DNA of 64,000 nucleotides from Plantibacter sp050587525 (GTDB lineage: Bacteria; Actinomycetota; Actinomycetes; Actinomycetales; Microbacteriaceae): assembly GCF_050587525.1 (NCBI RefSeq), contig NZ_JBOBFT010000007.1, positions 186,001 to 250,000 of the forward strand, in the 5' to 3' direction. This document shows positions 1 to 9,135 of this stretch, piece after piece. A model generated the notes under the pieces. The model was not told the origin of the DNA. It made no database searches and saw nothing but the letters and a program-made list of their open reading frames with translations. The stretch's first letter is position 1. Every line of letters begins with the position of its first letter. A program made the translations under genes and the position numbers.

Positions 1-138
1 CCGGTCGAGCTCGAGCGTCGTGACGCCGGGGGCGATGACGGCGCGGACCGCGTCGAGGGACGCCGCGGTCGCGAGACCGGGCGCCACCATCGCGCGCATC
101 TGCTCAGCCGTCTTGTAGATCGACGGCTTGCGGAACAT
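1..138 (-). CDS. map: Type I methionine aminopeptidase, N-terminal 46 residues (cut by window edge)
   Basis: The reading frame starts at ATG 138 (MFRKPSIYKTAEQMRAM) and runs off the left edge of the window. The start resembles bacterial type I methionine aminopeptidases, which remove the initiator Met from nascent proteins. The catalytic metal-binding residues lie outside the window, so the call rests on the N-terminal sequence and on position: map directly after adk at the end of the spc operon is the usual order in Actinobacteria. It begins 7 bases after the adk stop, so it is probably co-transcribed. Confidence 0.85.
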   Translation of the reverse strand, partial: MFRKPSIYKTAEQMRAMVAPGLATAASLDAVRAVIAPGVTTLELDR

Positions 139-145
139 GCCCACG

Positions 146-783
146 TCAGGCCGAGACGACGACGATGCCGCGAGCGGCGAGTGCTTCGTCGACGCGAGCG
201 GTGACGTCGTCGACGGCGCCGAGGCCGTCGACGGCGGAGACGAGGCCGCGTTCGCTGAACAGGGCGATCAGCGGAGCCGTCTCGTGCTCGTAGACGTCGA
301 GACGGTGACGGATGACCTCTTCCGTGTCATCCGCTCGACCCTGGTCGGCAGCACGCTTCAGCAGGCGGGCGACGACCTCGTCGGTGTCCGCGACGAGCTG
401 GACGACGGCGTCGAGGCGGTTGCCCTCAGCCGCGAGCAGCGCGTCGAGCGCGTCCACCTGGTCCGTCGTGCGCGGGTAGCCGTCGAGCAGGAACCCGTCG
501 ACGGCATCCGGCTGCGAGAGGCGATCGCGGACGATCTCGTTCGTGAGGGAGTCGGGCACGTAGCCGCCCTCGCTCACGATCGCCTGCACCTGCTTGCCGA
601 GATCCGTTCCCTCCTTGATGTTCGCCCGGAAGATGTCTCCGGTCGAGATCGCGGGGATGCCGAACCGCTCGGCGAGCACGGCGGCCTGCGTGCCCTTGCC
701 TGCGCCGGGCGGACCGACGATCAGGAGACGGGGCTTCCGACCGAGCGGGGAGACGTCGTTCTGGACGTCCCCCTGCTGCGTGG

Positions 784-787
<4 letters not shown>
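146..787 (-). CDS. adk: Adenylate kinase
   Basis: Catalyses ATP + AMP to 2 ADP in the cytoplasm. The P-loop GPPGAGKGT is at about residues 25-33, followed by the AMP-binding STGDIFR and the DGYPRT motif near residue 104. At 213 residues it lacks the long zinc-type lid insertion. The N-terminus carries about 20 extra residues before the usual 'RLLIVGPPG' start. No better in-frame start with a Shine-Dalgarno is evident, and the ATG overlaps the secY stop (ATGA), which argues for translational coupling. Confidence 0.95.
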
Positions 788-2109
<1,322 letters not shown>

Positions 2110-2141
2110 AAAGTGCCTCCTGTGAGATGTTGCAAGGTCGG

Positions 2142-2173
2142 CCCGGGTGGCCGGCGAAAGCCGACCACCCGGG
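2142..2173 (-). other. Intercistronic hairpin between rplO and secY
   Basis: Outer arms 2142-2150 and 2165-2173 pair over 9 bp. Inner arms 2152-2155 and 2160-2163 pair over 4 bp around a 4-base loop. The one non-complementary position (2151/2164) is a G-U wobble in minus-strand RNA but a C/A mismatch on the plus strand, which fits an RNA structure in the operon transcript. No U-tract follows, so it looks like a processing, stability or partial-termination element between rplO and secY. Confidence 0.6.
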
Positions 2174-2202
2174 TGTGCTCCTGTGCGGAGCCGGCCCGGA
2201 GG

Positions 2203-2850
2203 CTACTTGACGGAGCCTCCAGCTGCCACGATCTTCTGCTCTGCTGAGCCCGAGACCTTGTCAACTGCAACAGTCAGCTTAACCGCAATGTCACCGTTTC
2301 CGAGAACCTTGACCTTCTCGTTCTTCCGGACGGCACCCTTGGCGACGAGATCACCGATGGTGACGTCACCACCCTTGGGGTACAGCTCGGCGAGCTTCTC
2401 GAGGTTGACGACCTGGTACTCGACCCGGAACGGGTTCTTGAACCCACGGAGCTTCGGGGTGCGCATGTGCAGAGGCATCTGCCCACCCTCGAAGCCGACG
2501 CGGACGCTGTAACGCGCCTTCGTACCCTTGGTTCCACGGCCGGCGGTCTTACCCTTGGACGCTTCACCACGGCCCACACGGGTGCGGTCCTTCTTCGCGC
2601 CGGCAGCCGGGCGGAGGTGGTGCACCTTGAGGACCTGCTCGCGCTTGGGCGCGTCTTCGGTCTTCTTGGCCTTCGGAGCTGCCTTGGCGGCAGCCTTCGG
2701 GGCCTTCTCGGCGCTCTCAGCGGTGTCGGCCTTCGCCGACGCCTTGGGAGCGGCCTTCGTTGCCTTTGCAGCCGCAGGCGCCTTGTCAGCAGCCTTGGCG
2801 GTGCTCTTCGGGGCGGTCTCCTCGGCCGAGGTTTCCTTCTTTTCAGCCAT
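2203..2850 (-). CDS. rplO: 50S ribosomal protein L15 with long Ala/Lys-rich N-terminal extension
   Basis: The L15 core starts near residue 70 (REQVLKVHHLRPAAGAKKDR) and contains the conserved GRGEASKGKTAGRGTKG and GFEGGQMPLHMRTPK stretches. About 70 residues of Ala/Lys/Glu-rich low-complexity sequence precede it, making the protein 215 residues against about 145 in most bacteria. The extension is in frame from an ATG that overlaps the rpmD stop. A downstream start inside the core is not excluded, but the position in a tightly packed operon favours the long form. Confidence 0.93.
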   Translation of the reverse strand: MAEKKETSAEETAPKSTAKAADKAPAAAKATKAAPKASAKADTAESAEKAPKAAAKAAPKAKKTEDAPKREQVLKVHHLRPAAGAKKDRTRVGRGEASKGKTAGRGTKGTKARYSVRVGFEGGQMPLHMRTPKLRGFKNPFRVEYQVVNLEKLAELYPKGGDVTIGDLVAKGAVRKNEKVKVLGNGDIAVKLTVAVDKVSGSAEQKIVAAGGSVK

Positions 2851-3035
2851 TAGTCGATCTCCTCAACCTTTACCAGGTGAGCAACAGTGTTCACATAGCC
2901 ACGGTTCTGCGAGTTGTCCTCACGGACGACCACATCACCGATGCGCTTGAGACCCAGGCTGCGAAGCGTGTCGCGCTGGTTCTGCTTCTCACTAATCTTC
3001 GACTTGATCTGCGTGACCTTCAGGCGCGCGGCCAT
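2850..3035 (-). CDS. rpmD: 50S ribosomal protein L30
   Basis: A 61-residue protein beginning MAARLKVTQIKSKISEKQNQ, with the L30-typical RDTLRSLGLKRIGDVVVRED. The ATG at 3035 overlaps the rpsE stop codon, and its own stop overlaps the rplO start. A longer in-frame opening exists upstream but lies inside rpsE, so the short form is chosen. It is part of the large-subunit central region and belongs to the spc operon. Confidence 0.95.
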   Translation of the reverse strand: MAARLKVTQIKSKISEKQNQRDTLRSLGLKRIGDVVVREDNSQNRGYVNTVAHLVKVEEID

Positions 3036-3742
3036 CAAGCACCTACCTTCGCTGCGGCTGCCTTGACAGCCTCTGCTTCGGCACGCAGCAGACGGGCCGG
3101 AGCGACCCTGTCGAACTCGAGACCACGACGGGCTGCAACGGCGCGAGGTTCCTCGAGCTGCTTCAGTGCCGTCACGGTGGCGTGCACAATGTTGATCGTG
3201 TTGGACGAACCGAGCGACTTGCTCAGGACGTCGTGGATGCCAGCGCACTCCAGCACGGCGCGAACCGGACCACCGGCGATAACACCGGTACCGGCAGCTG
3301 CCGGACGCAGGAGGACGACGCCGGCTGCGGCCTCACCCTGGGTGGGGTGCGGGATCGTCGAACCGACGCGGGGGACGCGGAAGAAGTTCTTCTTCGCCTC
3401 CTCGACGCCCTTCGAGATCGCGAGAGGCACTTCGCGGGCCTTGCCGTATCCGACGCCGACGAGACCGTTGCCGTCACCGACGACGACGAGAGCGGTGAAG
3501 CTGAAGCGACGACCACCCTTCACCACCTTCGACACACGGTTGATGGTCACGACGCGCTCGAGGAACTGGCTCTTCTCGCTGTCGCGGCTTCCGCGATCGC
3601 TGTTGGGGTTGCGCTCGCGACCGCCACGGCGTGCTTCGCGAGGCTCACGGTCAGCCGTGGGCTCTGCAGCAGCAGTCGTTGCGGGCGCAGTTTCTGCGAC
3701 AGCCGTTTCGGCCACCTTCTGCTCCTTGTTGTCTTCGCTCAC
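3035..3742 (-). CDS. rpsE: 30S ribosomal protein S5 with N-terminal extension
   Basis: The S5 core (FLERVVTINRVSKVVKGGRR through GVIAGGPVRAVLECAGIHDV) begins near residue 60. It is preceded by an Ala/Thr/Glu-rich then Arg-rich tail (MSEDNKEQKVAETAVAETAP) not present in E. coli S5. The start is GTG at 3742, overlapping the rplR stop by 4 bp. S5 takes part in decoding fidelity in the small subunit. Length is 235 residues, against about 166 in E. coli. Confidence 0.95.
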   Translation of the reverse strand: MSEDNKEQKVAETAVAETAPATTAAAEPTADREPREARRGGRERNPNSDRGSRDSEKSQFLERVVTINRVSKVVKGGRRFSFTALVVVGDGNGLVGVGYGKAREVPLAISKGVEEAKKNFFRVPRVGSTIPHPTQGEAAAGVVLLRPAAAGTGVIAGGPVRAVLECAGIHDVLSKSLGSSNTINIVHATVTALKQLEEPRAVAARRGLEFDRVAPARLLRAEAEAVKAAAAKVGA

Positions 3743-4098
3743 AGGTTCAATCCGCCCTCTCGAGCACCATCGGCAATGGCCGCCACGCGACCCGCGTACC
3801 GGTTGCCTCCACGGTCAAAAACGACATCTTCGATGCCAGCTGCCTTCGCACGCTCGGCGATGAGTTCGCCGACCTTGCGGGACTTGGCGGTCTTGTCGCC
3901 TTCGAAGGTCCGGAGGTCGCTCTCCATGGTGGAAGCCGAGACGAGGGTGTGACCCTTGCTGTCATCGACGACCTGCACGAAGACGTGACGAGCCGAACGG
4001 TTCACGACGAGGCGCGGACGAACCGCGGTGCCCTCGACCTTTTTGCGCAGACGCAGGTGACGGCGGCCACGTGCGGCAGTCTTAGTTGGACGAGCCAT
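3739..4098 (-). CDS. rplR: 50S ribosomal protein L18
   Basis: A 119-residue protein with the 5S-rRNA-binding L18 pattern: RRHLRLRKKVEGTAVRPRL, then NRSARHVFVQVVDD, ending GFDRGGNRYAGRV-like (here VVFDRGGNRYAGRVAAIAD). It lies 2 bp downstream of rplF and overlaps rpsE, consistent with co-translation in the spc operon. Confidence 0.96.
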   Translation of the reverse strand: MARPTKTAARGRRHLRLRKKVEGTAVRPRLVVNRSARHVFVQVVDDSKGHTLVSASTMESDLRTFEGDKTAKSRKVGELIAERAKAAGIEDVVFDRGGNRYAGRVAAIADGAREGGLNL

Positions 4099-4100
4099 GC

Positions 4101-4637
4101 TTACTTACCAGCCTTTCCGGCCTTGCGACGAACGACCTCGCCGGCGTAGCGCACACCCTTGCCCTTGTAGGGCTCAGGCTTGCGAATCTTGCGGATGTTG
4201 GCAGCAACTTCACCGACGGCCTGCTTGTCGATGCCGGAGACGGTGAGCTTGTTGTTGCCTTCGACCGTGAGGGTGATGCCGACGGGCGGCTCAACGGTCA
4301 CGGGGTGCGAGAAGCCCAGGGCGAACTCGACCGAGGTGCCCTTCTGAGCAACGCGGTAACCGGTGCCGACGACCTCGAGGCCCTTCGTGTAGCCCTGCGT
4401 CACACCGATGATCTGGTTGGCGAGGAGCGTACGCGTGAGGCCGTGGAGCGAACGCGAGTTGCGCTCGTCGTCGGGACGGGTCACGAGGATCTGGTTGTCC
4501 TCGAGCTTGACCTCGATGGGGTTCGCAACGGTGAGCGACAGCTCACCCTTGGGGCCCTTGACCGAAACGGACTGGCCGTTCACGTCGATGGTCACGCCTG
4601 CGGGGACGTCGATGGGAAGTCTTCCAATACGAGACAT
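4101..4637 (-). CDS. rplF: 50S ribosomal protein L6
   Basis: A 178-residue protein beginning MSRIGRLPIDVPAGVTIDV, with the typical second-half signature around KPEPYKGKGVRYAGEVV near the C-terminus. Both L6 repeats are complete. L6 sits near the factor-binding site of the large subunit. It lies 6 bp from rpsH and 2 bp from rplR in the spc operon. Confidence 0.97.
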   Translation of the reverse strand: MSRIGRLPIDVPAGVTIDVNGQSVSVKGPKGELSLTVANPIEVKLEDNQILVTRPDDERNSRSLHGLTRTLLANQIIGVTQGYTKGLEVVGTGYRVAQKGTSVEFALGFSHPVTVEPPVGITLTVEGNNKLTVSGIDKQAVGEVAANIRKIRKPEPYKGKGVRYAGEVVRRKAGKAGK

Positions 4638-4643
4638 GACTGG

Positions 4644-5042
4644 CTACCACACGTAGGCGAGGACTTCCCCACCCACGCCCTTCTTCTCGGCCTGGCGGTC
4701 CGTGAGGAGGCCGCTGGAGGTGGACAAGATCGCGACGCCAAGGCCACCGAGGACCTTGGGGATCTCGGAGGACTTCGAGTACACCCGGAGACCGGGCTTG
4801 GAAACGCGCTTGATACCGGCGATCGAGCGCTCGCGGTTCGGTCCGAACTTGAGGCTCAGCGTGAGCGTCTGTCCGACCGGAGCTTCGCTGATCTCCCAGG
4901 CGGCGATGTAGCCCTCCGCCTTGAGGATCTCGGCGATGTTCACCTTGAGCTTCGAGTGGGGCATTGACACGGTGTCGTGGTGCGCCGAGTTCGCGTTGCG
5001 CAGTCTGGTCAGCATGTCTGCGACCGGATCTGTCATGGTCAT
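4644..5042 (-). CDS. rpsH: 30S ribosomal protein S8
   Basis: A 132-residue protein starting MTMTDPVADMLTRLRNANSA, with the C-terminal GLLTDRQAEKKGVGGEVLAYVW typical of S8. In E. coli, S8 is the translational repressor of the spc operon by binding near the rplE start. Here it follows a 153-bp gap after rplE that lacks the usual S14 gene and carries a hairpin. Confidence 0.97.
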   Translation of the reverse strand: MTMTDPVADMLTRLRNANSAHHDTVSMPHSKLKVNIAEILKAEGYIAAWEISEAPVGQTLTLSLKFGPNRERSIAGIKRVSKPGLRVYSKSSEIPKVLGGLGVAILSTSSGLLTDRQAEKKGVGGEVLAYVW

Positions 5043-5144
5043 GTCGTGTAGTTCCTTTGTTCACCAGGTTTCGACATCCTGTGCAAGGGTGCCGACCTGT
5101 GGTGGTTGAACCGACGCCGCGAAGCTCGCGGAGCCGGATGGTGC

Positions 5145-5170
5145 CCGGTCCTCGGTTTCCCGAGGACCGG
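5145..5170 (-). other. Strong hairpin between rplE and rpsH
   Basis: Arms 5145-5155 (CCGGTCCTCGG) and 5160-5170 are perfect complements over 11 bp around a 4-base loop. It lies in the 153-bp rplE-rpsH gap, where many bacteria carry rpsN/rpsZ. No U-run follows in the minus-strand transcript, so it is more likely an mRNA processing, stability or attenuation element than a full terminator. Confidence 0.65.
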
Positions 5171-5195
5171 ACGGGCCGTGCTGATTTTACAGGGT

Positions 5196-5780
5196 TTACT
5201 GCGGGTCGGCCGACTTGAAGGGGAAGCCGAGCTGCTTGAGCAGCGCGCGACCCTCTTCGTCAGTCTTCGCCGTGGTGACGACAGTGATGTCGAAACCGCG
5301 GACGCGGTCGATCTTGTCCTGATCGATCTCGTGGAACACTGACTGCTCCTGGAGACCGAAGGTGTAGTTGCCGTTGCCGTCGAACTGCTTGTCCGAGAGA
5401 CCGCGGAAGTCGCGGATACGGGGCAGTGCGAGGTTGATCAGGCGGTCCAGGAACTCCCAGGCGCGGTCGCCACGAAGCGTGACGTGAGCGCCGATGGGCT
5501 GGCCCTCGCGCAGCTTGAACTGTGCGATCGACTTGCGAGCCTTGGTGACGAGCGGCTTCTGACCGGTGATCTTGGTGAGGTCTGCAACAGCGCCGTCGAT
5601 GACTTTGCTGTCGCGGGCGGCCTCGCCGACACCGGTGTTCACAACGACCTTCACGAGACCGGGCACCTGGTGCACGTTCGTGAAGCCGAAGTCCTTCTGC
5701 AGCTGCGGAAGGATCTCAGCGCGGTACTTGAGCTTGAGACGGGGCTGGATTTTGCCAGTTCCCACTTCAGTGTTCGTCAT
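5196..5780 (-). CDS. rplE: 50S ribosomal protein L5
   Basis: A 194-residue protein with the L5 core QVPGLVKVVVNTGVGEAARDSK, then ITGQKPLVTKARKSIAQFKLREG and VRGFDITVVTTAKTDEEGRALL. L5 binds 5S rRNA and contacts the P-site tRNA. Its ATG overlaps the rplX stop. The gene after it in this operon is rpsH, not an S14 gene. Confidence 0.97.
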   Translation of the reverse strand: MTNTEVGTGKIQPRLKLKYRAEILPQLQKDFGFTNVHQVPGLVKVVVNTGVGEAARDSKVIDGAVADLTKITGQKPLVTKARKSIAQFKLREGQPIGAHVTLRGDRAWEFLDRLINLALPRIRDFRGLSDKQFDGNGNYTFGLQEQSVFHEIDQDKIDRVRGFDITVVTTAKTDEEGRALLKQLGFPFKSADPQ

Positions 5781-6139
5781 TAGAGGTCCTTACCTGACTT
5801 CTTTGCGTAGCGAACGCGGACCGTCTTGGAGACGCCGTCCTTCACAACTTCTTCGACACGGTGTCCGACACGCGTCGGACCCTTGGTCTCCGGGTCGACG
5901 AGTGCGACGTTGGAGATGTGGATCGAGGCCTCGACGGTTTCGATGCCGCCGGTCTTCGTTCCACGCTGGGTCTGGCCGACCTTCGTGTGCTTCGTGATGA
6001 AGTTGACTCCCTCGACGATCACACGGTTGCGGTCTGCCAGGACCTCGATGACCCGACCCTGCTTGCCGCGGTAACCACCGCGGTCCTGCTTCGGGCCGGA
6101 GACGACCTGCACGAGGTCGCCCTTCTTGATCTTTGCCAT
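5780..6139 (-). CDS. rplX: 50S ribosomal protein L24
   Basis: A 119-residue protein with the KOW-type start KIKKGDLVQVVSGPKQDRGGYRGKQGRVIEV and the motif VEGVNFITKHTK. L24 is an assembly initiator of the large subunit. The stop overlaps the rplE start by one base and the gene lies 2 bp downstream of rplN. Confidence 0.97.
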   Translation of the reverse strand: MAKIKKGDLVQVVSGPKQDRGGYRGKQGRVIEVLADRNRVIVEGVNFITKHTKVGQTQRGTKTGGIETVEASIHISNVALVDPETKGPTRVGHRVEEVVKDGVSKTVRVRYAKKSGKDL

Positions 6140-6141
6140 GA

Positions 6142-6510
6142 CTAAATAACCTCCGGCGCCAGCGAGACGATCTTCATGAACTTCTTGTCGCGAAGTTCAC
6201 GACCGACCGGCCCGAAGATACGGGTACCACGGGGGTCCCCGTCCGCCTTCAGGATCACTGCCGCGTTCTCGTCGAACTTGATGTACGAACCGTCGGGACG
6301 ACGGGTCTGCTTGCGAGTGCGAACGATGACCGCCTTGACGACGTCACCCTTCTTCACGTTGCCACCGGGGATCGCGTCCTTGACGGTCGCGACGATGGTG
6401 TCGCCGAGGCCGGCGTACCGGCGGCCGGAGCCACCGAGCACCCGGATGGTGAGGAGTTCCTTGGCGCCGGTGTTGTCGGCGACCTTGACTCTAGATTCCT
6501 GCTGAAGCAT
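6142..6510 (-). CDS. rplN: 50S ribosomal protein L14
   Basis: A 122-residue protein beginning MLQQESRVKVADNTGAKELL, with the L14 signature around GGNVKKGDVVKAVIVRTRK and the C-terminal RELRDKKFMKIVSLAPEVI. Length matches the family. It follows rpsQ after 35 bp, which marks the historical S10/spc operon boundary. No promoter is obvious in that gap. Confidence 0.98.
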   Translation of the reverse strand: MLQQESRVKVADNTGAKELLTIRVLGGSGRRYAGLGDTIVATVKDAIPGGNVKKGDVVKAVIVRTRKQTRRPDGSYIKFDENAAVILKADGDPRGTRIFGPVGRELRDKKFMKIVSLAPEVI

Positions 6511-6545
6511 TCTTCACTCTTCCTGAATACGAAAGTAGGCGGGGC

Positions 6546-6866
6546 CTACTTGGCCTTCTCGAGGATCTCGACGAGGCGCCAGCGCTTGGTAGCGCTCGTG
6601 GGGCGGGTCTCGCTGATGAGGACGAGGTCGCCGATGCCGGCGGAGTTCGTCTCATCGTGAGCCTTCACCTTGGAGGTGCGGCGGATGACCTTGCCGTAGA
6701 GCGGGTGCTTCACGCGGTCTTCGACCTCGACGACGATGGTCTTGTCCATCTTGTCGCTGGTCACGAGACCACGGCGGGTCTTGCGGTAGCCGCGAGCCGA
6801 GACGTCCTTGACGTCGTGCTCAGACGACTGGTGGCCTTCAGCGGCCTTGTCGGTGGCGGTAGCCAT
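6546..6866 (-). CDS. rpsQ: 30S ribosomal protein S17 with N-terminal extension
   Basis: The S17 core begins near residue 26 (RGYRKTRRGLVTSDKMDKTI) and includes KHPLYGKVIRRTSKVKAHD and GDLVLISETRPTSATKRWRL. About 25 polar residues (MATATDKAAEGHQSSEHDVK) precede it, giving 106 residues in total against about 84 in E. coli. It is 2 bp downstream of rpmC in the S10 operon. Confidence 0.96.
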   Translation of the reverse strand: MATATDKAAEGHQSSEHDVKDVSARGYRKTRRGLVTSDKMDKTIVVEVEDRVKHPLYGKVIRRTSKVKAHDETNSAGIGDLVLISETRPTSATKRWRLVEILEKAK

Positions 6867-6868
6867 GT

Positions 6869-7210
6869 CTAGGCCTCCTTCGTGTCGGTCTCGGAAGCTT
6901 CAGCGGCAGCGTCGTCCGTGGACTTCGGTGCAGCCTTGGCCTTCTTGGGCTTCTTCGCAGGCGTGGCCTCGACGACCTCGACGGTCGGCGTGGCACGAAT
7001 GCCGAGCTCGCGCTCACGGATGACCGTGTAGATGCGAGCGATGTCGCGCTTCACGGCGCGAAGACGGCCGTGGTTCTCGAGCTGCCCCGTTGCGGACTGG
7101 AAGCGCAGGTTGAACAGCTCTTCCTTGGCCTTGCGGAGCTCCTCGAGGAGCCGCGGGTTTTCAAAGGTGTCGAGCTCGATTGGGGTGAGCTCCTTGGATC
7201 CGATCGCCAT
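6869..7210 (-). CDS. rpmC: 50S ribosomal protein L29 with C-terminal tail
   Basis: Residues 1-75 are a normal L29: ELRKAKEELFNLRFQSATGQ and RAVKRDIARIYTVIRERELG. After that comes a 38-residue tail rich in Ala, Lys, Asp and Glu (ATPAKKPKKAKAAPKSTDDA), making 113 residues against about 65 usual. L29 lies at the peptide exit tunnel, so the tail would be exposed near trigger factor and SRP. The start overlaps the rplP stop. Confidence 0.95.
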   Translation of the reverse strand: MAIGSKELTPIELDTFENPRLLEELRKAKEELFNLRFQSATGQLENHGRLRAVKRDIARIYTVIRERELGIRATPTVEVVEATPAKKPKKAKAAPKSTDDAAAEASETDTKEA

Positions 7211-7629
7211 TATGCGTCGCCCTCCTCGCGCTTGATGATGCGTGCCTTGAGGGGCAGCTTGTGGATTGCGCGGGTGAGCGCTTCGCGGGCCAGGGTCTCA
7301 TCGACACCGGCGACCTCGAACAGCACACGACCCGGCTTGACGTTCGCGACCCACCACTCGGGTGAACCCTTACCGGAACCCATGCGGGTTTCGGCGGGCT
7401 TCTTGGTCAACGGACGGTCAGGGTAGATGTTGATCCACACCTTGCCGCCGCGCTTGATGTGACGCGTCATGGCGATACGAGCGGACTCGATCTGACGGTT
7501 CGTCACGTACGCGGGGCTGAGTGCCTGGATGCCGTACTCGCCGAACGACACCTTGGTGCCACCGGTTGCCTGGCCGCTGCGACCGGGGTGGTGCTGCTTC
7601 CGGTGCTTGACTTTACGTGGAATCAACAT
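7210..7629 (-). CDS. rplP: 50S ribosomal protein L16
   Basis: A 139-residue protein: MLIPRKVKHRKQHHPGRSGQ, then VWINIYPDRPLTKKPAETRMGSGKG, the L16 signature. L16 shapes the A-site tRNA environment. It lies 2 bp downstream of rpsC and overlaps rpmC by one base. Confidence 0.98.
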   Translation of the reverse strand: MLIPRKVKHRKQHHPGRSGQATGGTKVSFGEYGIQALSPAYVTNRQIESARIAMTRHIKRGGKVWINIYPDRPLTKKPAETRMGSGKGSPEWWVANVKPGRVLFEVAGVDETLAREALTRAIHKLPLKARIIKREEGDA

Positions 7630-7631
7630 GG

Positions 7632-8420
7632 TTATGCCTCAACTCCTGCTGCGGCCGGTGCCTCGGCAGCTGCCTTGGGGGCAGTGCTCGGACCGGCATT
7701 GCGACGGGGACGATCTCCGCCGTCACGGCGCTCAGGCCGCGTCGACTTCTGGTTTGCCTGCTCGCGAGCAAGCTCCTTGTTGGTGATGTCGCCCTTGTAG
7801 ATCCAGACCTTCACGCCGATGCGGCCGAAGGTGGTCTTCGCCTCGTAGAAGCCGTAGTCGATGTTCGCGCGGAGCGTGTGCAGCGGCACACGGCCTTCGC
7901 GGTAGAACTCCGAACGGCTCATCTCGGCGCCGCCGAGGCGGCCGGAGACCTGAATACGGACACCCTTGACAGCGGGGGTGCGCTGGGCGCCCTGCAGGCC
8001 CTTGCGCATCGCGCGGCGGAAGGCCACACGTGCGGAGAGCTGCTCGGCGATGCCCTGAGCGACGAGCTGAGCGTCTGCCTCGGGGTTCTTCACCTCGAGG
8101 ATGTTCAGCTGGATCTGCTTGCTCGTGAGCTTCTCGAGGTCGGCGCGGATGCGCTCTGCCTCGGCGCCACGACGACCGATCACGATGCCCGGACGGGCGG
8201 TGTGGATGTCGACGCGGACGCGGTCACGGGTGCGCTCGATCTCGATGCGGCTGACGCCGGCACGGTCGAGCGAGGTCGCCAGCAGACGACGGATCTTCAC
8301 GTCCTCAGCGACGAAGTCGCTGTAACGCTGACCCTTCTTCGTGCTGTCGGAGAACCAACGCGACACGTGGTCGGTGGTGATTCCCAGACGGAAGCCGTAT
8401 GGATTGACTTTCTGACCCAT
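7632..8420 (-). CDS. rpsC: 30S ribosomal protein S3
   Basis: A 262-residue protein with the KH domain VDIHTARPGIVIGRRGAEAER and the C-terminal S3 domain GRLGGAEMSRSEFYREGRVPLHTLRANIDYG. The last 45 residues form a charged then Ala-rich tail (RPERRDGGDRPRRNAGPS). S3 lines the mRNA entry site. The ATG overlaps the rplV stop. Confidence 0.97.
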   Translation of the reverse strand: MGQKVNPYGFRLGITTDHVSRWFSDSTKKGQRYSDFVAEDVKIRRLLATSLDRAGVSRIEIERTRDRVRVDIHTARPGIVIGRRGAEAERIRADLEKLTSKQIQLNILEVKNPEADAQLVAQGIAEQLSARVAFRRAMRKGLQGAQRTPAVKGVRIQVSGRLGGAEMSRSEFYREGRVPLHTLRANIDYGFYEAKTTFGRIGVKVWIYKGDITNKELAREQANQKSTRPERRDGGDRPRRNAGPSTAPKAAAEAPAAAGVEA

Positions 8421-8815
8421 TACTTGCTCACCTTCTTGGATGCCTTGGCAGCGACCTTGGCCTCATCGGGCGTCGAGAGCTCGACGGTGATGTGGCTGGT
8501 GCGCTTGAGGATGCGGAACGCGCGGCCCTGTGCACGCGGACGGAAACGCTTGAGGGTGGTTCCCTCATCGACGTACACGTTCGAGATGAACAGGTCCTGC
8601 TCGTCCAGGAACAGGTTGTCCTTGTCGGCCGTGACGCGAGCGTTCGCGATGGCCGAAGCAACCAGCTTGTAAATGGGCTCGCTTGCCGTCTGCGGCGCGA
8701 ACTTCAGGATGGCCAAAGCCTCCTGAGCCTGCTTGCCGCGGATGAGTGCGACGACACGACGGGCCTTCTGGGGGGTGACGCGGATGTGTCGCACGCGGGC
8801 GATCGACTCCACCAT
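8420..8815 (-). CDS. rplV: 50S ribosomal protein L22
   Basis: A 131-residue protein beginning MVESIARVRHIRVTPQKARR, with the loop region RFRPRAQGRAFRILKRTSHI that reaches into the exit tunnel in characterised L22 proteins. It is 26 bp downstream of rpsS and overlaps rpsC by one base. Confidence 0.97.
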   Translation of the reverse strand: MVESIARVRHIRVTPQKARRVVALIRGKQAQEALAILKFAPQTASEPIYKLVASAIANARVTADKDNLFLDEQDLFISNVYVDEGTTLKRFRPRAQGRAFRILKRTSHITVELSTPDEAKVAAKASKKVSK

Positions 8816-8841
8816 TTCTCTTCCTCCTTCACGTCACCGCG

Positions 8842-9123
8842 TTAGCGGCGACGGCCCTTCTTGTCGTCCTTCACGTGGCCACGGAAGGTGCGGGTGGGGG
8901 CGAACTCGCCCAGCTTGTGCCCAACCATGGTTTCGGTGACGAACACCGGGATGTGCTTCCGACCGTCGTGCACCGCGATGGTGTGTCCCAGCATGGCGGG
9001 GATGATCATCGAGCGGCGCGACCAGGTCTTGATCACGTTCTTGTTGTTGGCCTCGTTCGCGGTGACAACCTTGCGGAGCAGGTGGTCGTCGACGAAGGGG
9101 CCCTTCTTGAGACTGCGTGGCAT
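8842..9123 (-). CDS. rpsS: 30S ribosomal protein S19
   Basis: A 93-residue protein beginning MPRSLKKGPFVDDHLLRKV, with the signature KTWSRRSMIIPAMLGHTIAVHDGRKHIPVF. The whole family length is present. It lies 12 bp downstream of rplB in the S10 operon. Confidence 0.98.
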   Translation of the reverse strand: MPRSLKKGPFVDDHLLRKVVTANEANNKNVIKTWSRRSMIIPAMLGHTIAVHDGRKHIPVFVTETMVGHKLGEFAPTRTFRGHVKDDKKGRRR

Positions 9124-9135
9124 CTTCTCTTACTC

